From MED-G82 sp964342675 (GTDB lineage: Bacteria > Pseudomonadota > Gammaproteobacteria > Magnimaribacterales > D2472): a stretch of DNA of 27,064 nucleotides. The stretch's first letter is position 1. Every line of letters begins with the position of its first letter. Made by a program: the position numbers and the translations under genes. The notes under the pieces are model-generated. The model worked only from the letters and a program-made list of their open reading frames with translations, was not told the origin of the DNA and searched no databases. Of this stretch, positions 24,722 through 27,064 are shown in pieces. The stretch is taken from NCBI GenBank assembly GCA_964342675.1, contig CAYFFR010000020.1:1-27064 (forward strand), in the 5' to 3' direction.

Positions 24722-25972
24722 TTATTTTTTAGTTTTCTTAGAAATTCTTAGCTTTGCAATTGAATTATCTTCAATGTTAAGGATTTCAAGTCTATATTTA
24801 CCAATTTCAACACATAAATTTGCATTTGGAATGGTTTCAAGAAAATCTACCATCATCCCATTAAGGGTTTTAGATCCATCTTCTGGTAGACTCCAACTCA
24901 TTTTTTTATTTAAATCCCTAACACGATAGTTCCCATCAGCTTCAACAGAACCGTCTTCTTTAACAGAGATATTATTTTCAGATAAGGATTGATCTGTACC
25001 AAATTGACCTACAATTTCAGAAAATATGTCCTCAATAGATATTAGGCCCTGCAATTCACCATACTCATCTACCACCAAACCCATATTCTTATCCAATGTT
25101 TGGAATTCTTTCAGTTGATGGCTTAGGGTGCTGGTTTGTGAGACAAAATAACTTTCTGATAATTTATATGTTACATCATCGTTATTTTCTAAGATTTCTA
25201 TAAAATCATGAGAGTCTTTAAGGTGTAATACACCTATCATATTATCGATATTACCTTTGTATACAGGCAACCTTGAATAAAATGAAGATCCTATCACTAA
25301 CTCTGCATCTTCAAAAGGTTTATCTAGGTCTATACCCACTATCTCTGATGCAGGAACCATAATATCCTCAACTGTTAATTCTTCTAAATCTAAAATTGCT
25401 GATAGCATCACCCTAGATTGCTCAGCTATTAAGTCACCATGATCTTTTAATAATGTTCTAAGTTCTTCTGAGTTGAGATTATCATTTTCTCTAGAATCTT
25501 TAGGATTAACTTTAAATAATTTTAAAAGAAATGAACTTAAAAGATTTGTAAACCAAATTATCGGCTTAAATAATGACACTAACTGTTTAAGCACCCAGGA
25601 AGATTTTTCAGCAAATTTTTCAGGATGCACTGTAGCTATTGTCTTGGGTGTAATTTCTGAAAATATTAGAATAACAACTGTAAGAATGATAGAACCAAGT
25701 AAAACATTACCATTAAAGTAATCTATCATGATCACTGTCACAACGGCTGAAGCCAATATATTTGCAAAGTTATTACCAACCAGAATAGCTGATAGCAATA
25801 TATCAGGCCTTTTTAATAATTTTAGCGCTCTTTTAGATCCTTTAGACTGTTTTGATTGATGTCTCAGCTTAACTTTATTGGATGCCATCATGCCAATTTC
25901 TGAGCCAGAAGAGAACGCAGAAAAAATTAGCAGAATTACCAAAGATAAAATCAAATAAATAAGAGTATCCAC
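24722..25972 (-). CDS. corB: CNNM/CBS-domain transporter-like protein (CorB type)
   Basis: This is a CNNM-family membrane protein linked to magnesium/cobalt homeostasis. In 416 residues it has an N-terminal DUF21 domain (about 1-165) with three hydrophobic segments and the signatures FSGSEIG-type FSSGSEIGMMA and EITPKTIATVHPEK. A CBS pair follows (about 195-320), beginning VEDIMVPASEIVGIDL with LVVDEYGELQGLISIEDIFSEIVG. It ends in a CorC_HlyC domain (YRVRDLNKKMSW, NGMMVDFLETIPN). It is closest in layout to E. coli CorB (YfjD). It is preceded by the ypjD-like gene at a six-base gap, the same pairing as in enterobacteria, which strengthens the call. It is often mislabelled as hemolysin. Confidence 0.88.
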   Translation of the reverse strand: MDTLIYLILSLVILLIFSAFSSGSEIGMMASNKVKLRHQSKQSKGSKRALKLLKRPDILLSAILVGNNFANILASAVVTVIMIDYFNGNVLLGSIILTVVILIFSEITPKTIATVHPEKFAEKSSWVLKQLVSLFKPIIWFTNLLSSFLLKLFKVNPKDSRENDNLNSEELRTLLKDHGDLIAEQSRVMLSAILDLEELTVEDIMVPASEIVGIDLDKPFEDAELVIGSSFYSRLPVYKGNIDNMIGVLHLKDSHDFIEILENNDDVTYKLSESYFVSQTSTLSHQLKEFQTLDKNMGLVVDEYGELQGLISIEDIFSEIVGQFGTDQSLSENNISVKEDGSVEADGNYRVRDLNKKMSWSLPEDGSKTLNGMMVDFLETIPNANLCVEIGKYRLEILNIEDNSIAKLRISKKTKK

Positions 25973-25978
25973 AATTTT

Positions 25979-26560
25979 TTAAGAGAAGTTATTAATCAGA
26001 ATGATATTCACAAAATAGGCAGTAAGAACTAATAATAACGCTATTAACAATAATCTTAAAGATTGCTTGGCAGTTAATTTTGCATATAACATGGCCAAAT
26101 AGACAATTCCATAGATAATGATTGCAATAGAAGAGAAAGTAATTTTTAATGCGAGCTTCAAATCTAATACCTCATAGATCACAAAACCTGAGAGTATAGC
26201 AACTGATAGAATCACCAAACCAATCCCTAGGAGTTTAAGCAGATACTTATACTCACTCTCAATGGGCAATGTTGTTTTTGTTTTAGAAGCAATCCCCTGT
26301 TTAAGATTAATAATATGACTTTCTAATCTAATACTTTCATAAATTGTTATTACTATCGTGATGATGCTTAAGATGGTAGCTAATAGGTGGAAATCATAAG
26401 ATATTTCATTGCTCCTAAAGAATAAACCATAGAATATAGCCACTGCGGTTAAAACAGTTGCGATGAGTAAGTTGTTATTAAGTTTCTTAGCAAACAAAAT
26501 TTTTAACAGAATATATGCCGGTAAACTTAAAAAACTGAAAATTAAAAAAGGTGAATACAT
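25979..26560 (-). CDS. ypjD: Short YpjD-like inner-membrane protein (CcsA-related)
   Basis: This is a membrane protein of 193 residues with about six hydrophobic helices. Its C-terminal two thirds align in pattern with E. coli YpjD: a histidine-led helix (His58 in YDFHLLATILS), LESHIINLK, then LPIESEYKYLLKLLGIG with LSGF, and a closing LLVLTAYFVNIILIN helix. YpjD relatives are described as cytochrome c assembly-like, but the function is not established. It is about 70 residues shorter than E. coli YpjD at the N-terminal side. The first gene of a ypjD-corB pair, it has its ATG at 26560 and a possible promoter behind it. In E. coli ffh lies between ypjD and the rpsP operon; here rpsP is directly divergent. 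Confidence 0.7.
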   Translation of the reverse strand: MYSPFLIFSFLSLPAYILLKILFAKKLNNNLLIATVLTAVAIFYGLFFRSNEISYDFHLLATILSIITIVITIYESIRLESHIINLKQGIASKTKTTLPIESEYKYLLKLLGIGLVILSVAILSGFVIYEVLDLKLALKITFSSIAIIIYGIVYLAMLYAKLTAKQSLRLLLIALLLVLTAYFVNIILINNFS

Positions 26561-26579
26561 TAAATAAATTCTTAATCTT

Positions 26580-26607
26580 TATATATTAACACTATCAAAA
26601 TTATCAA
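26580..26607 (-). promoter_or_regulatory. Possible promoter of the ypjD-corB pair
   Basis: Read on the minus strand, TTGATA (26607-26602) is followed after 16 bases by TATATA (26585-26580), which overlaps a TATAAA at 18-base spacing. Transcription would start about 10-15 bases before the ypjD ATG. The -35 end overlaps a perfect 10-base palindrome, AGGTTAACCT (26607-26616). The 93-base gap must also hold the rpsP promoter, for which I see only a TACAAT (26621-26626) without a good -35. Confidence 0.4.
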
Positions 26608-26653
26608 GGTTAACCTAAAATACAATCCATTTTAATAATATAAGAAAATAAAT

Positions 26654-27064
26654 ATGGTAGTAATAAGACTTTCTAGAAGCGGAGCAAAAAAGAATCCTTA
26701 CTTTTTTATTACAGTTGCAGACTCAAGAAAACCAAGGGATGGAAGGTTTATTGAGCGTTTGGGGTTTTTTAATCCATCTGCACAAGGATCTGAAGAAAGA
26801 CTCAGATTTAATCTTGAAAGGTTTGAGTATTGGGTATCAAAAGGCGCACAAGCATCTGAAAGAGTGCAAGCGTTAAAAGAAGAATCAGAGTTATCTCCTG
26901 AAGATCTAGATGCAAAGTTTGAGAAAAGAAACGAAAAAAGAAAATTAAGAAAAGAAACTCAAAAAACTAAAAAAGCTGAAGAGCTTGCACAAGCAGCTGA
27001 AGAGGAAACACCAGCTGAGGAAGAAGCTCCAGCTGAGGAAGAAACACCAGCCGAGGAAGAGGCT
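26654..27064 (+). CDS. rpsP: 30S ribosomal protein S16 with C-terminal extension, 3'-truncated
   Basis: Residues 1 to about 78 are a normal S16, a small-subunit assembly protein that binds 16S rRNA: MVVIRLSRSGAKKNPY, VADSRKPRDGRFIERLGFFNP, WVSKGAQASERV. E. coli S16 ends at 82 residues, but this frame continues without a stop to the window edge at residue 137. A charged, probably helical region (79-114) rich in Lys/Glu is followed by repeats of A-E-E-E-(T/A)-P from 115. The real end, and any rimM-trmD-rplS neighbours, lie beyond the window. The ribosome-binding site is weak (TAAGAAA). The gene is divergent from ypjD. Confidence 0.95.
   Translation, partial: MVVIRLSRSGAKKNPYFFITVADSRKPRDGRFIERLGFFNPSAQGSEERLRFNLERFEYWVSKGAQASERVQALKEESELSPEDLDAKFEKRNEKRKLRKETQKTKKAEELAQAAEEETPAEEEAPAEEETPAEEEA
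26996..27064 (+). repeat. 18-base tandem repeat encoding AEEE(T/A)P units
   Basis: Three full units (26996-27013, 27014-27031, 27032-27049) and a fourth cut by the window edge encode AEEETP, AEEEAP, AEEETP, AEEEA. The copies differ only at a few positions, consistent with expansion by slippage inside rpsP. The number of further copies is unknown. Confidence 0.88.

Noticed and set aside
26996..27064. CRISPR-like or regulatory direct repeats at the window end
   Set aside because: The 18-base units are contiguous, lack spacers and stay in frame within rpsP, so they are coding tandem repeats.

Overview
This window is a compact, AT-rich chromosomal segment of a Gram-negative bacterium, most likely a marine gammaproteobacterium. 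The support is the gene content (lspA, murJ, AmpD/AmpG muropeptide recycling, the 2-oxoglutarate dehydrogenase/succinyl-CoA synthetase order) and residue-level resemblance to Escherichia coli proteins, including identical catalytic residue numbers in AmpD. Low GC, gaps of mostly 0-60 bases, several 4-base gene overlaps and convergent genes sharing 3' ends suggest a streamlined genome. A SAR86-like lineage would fit the base composition plus acyl-CoA synthetase and luciferase-like genes, but that placement is an inference. I see no rRNA, tRNA, CRISPR, insertion sequence, prophage or integrase, and no gene-free stretch above about 95 bases.

Layout. Bases 1-4069 (+) hold the 3' part of a TCA-cycle operon: sucB (5' end cut off), lpdA, sucC, sucD. 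Next come a MATE-type exporter (-) and, divergent from it, a hexapeptide acyltransferase (+). Bases 6206-11860 (-) are a collinear block transcribed in the order acyl-CoA synthetase, acyl-CoA synthetase, luciferase-like flavin oxidoreductase, selO. Divergent from it are a queuosine-precursor transporter and msrB (+).

Bases 13105-19775 (+) form the familiar envelope/cofactor/translation run murJ-ribF-ileS-lspA-ispH. It is followed by a coupled ampD-ampG-VanZ-like trio (19790-21947), groES-groEL with a clear intrinsic terminator (22004-24016), and a standalone membrane domain resembling the N-terminal half of PuuD. On the minus strand lie a CorB-type CNNM/CBS protein and a short YpjD-like protein. 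Divergent from these the window ends inside rpsP, whose product carries an unusual acidic repeat tail.

Functionally most of the window is housekeeping: central carbon flux, lipid II export, isoprenoid synthesis, lipoprotein maturation, peptidoglycan recycling, protein folding and repair. The least ordinary elements are the synthetase/luciferase-like catabolic block, the S16 tail, the KQSKS signature in IleRS, the PuuD-like membrane domain without a cytochrome, an operator-like palindrome at 11893-11912, and an acyltransferase whose best ribosome-binding site is not followed by a normal start codon. I did not find convincing evidence of a wholly new multi-gene system.
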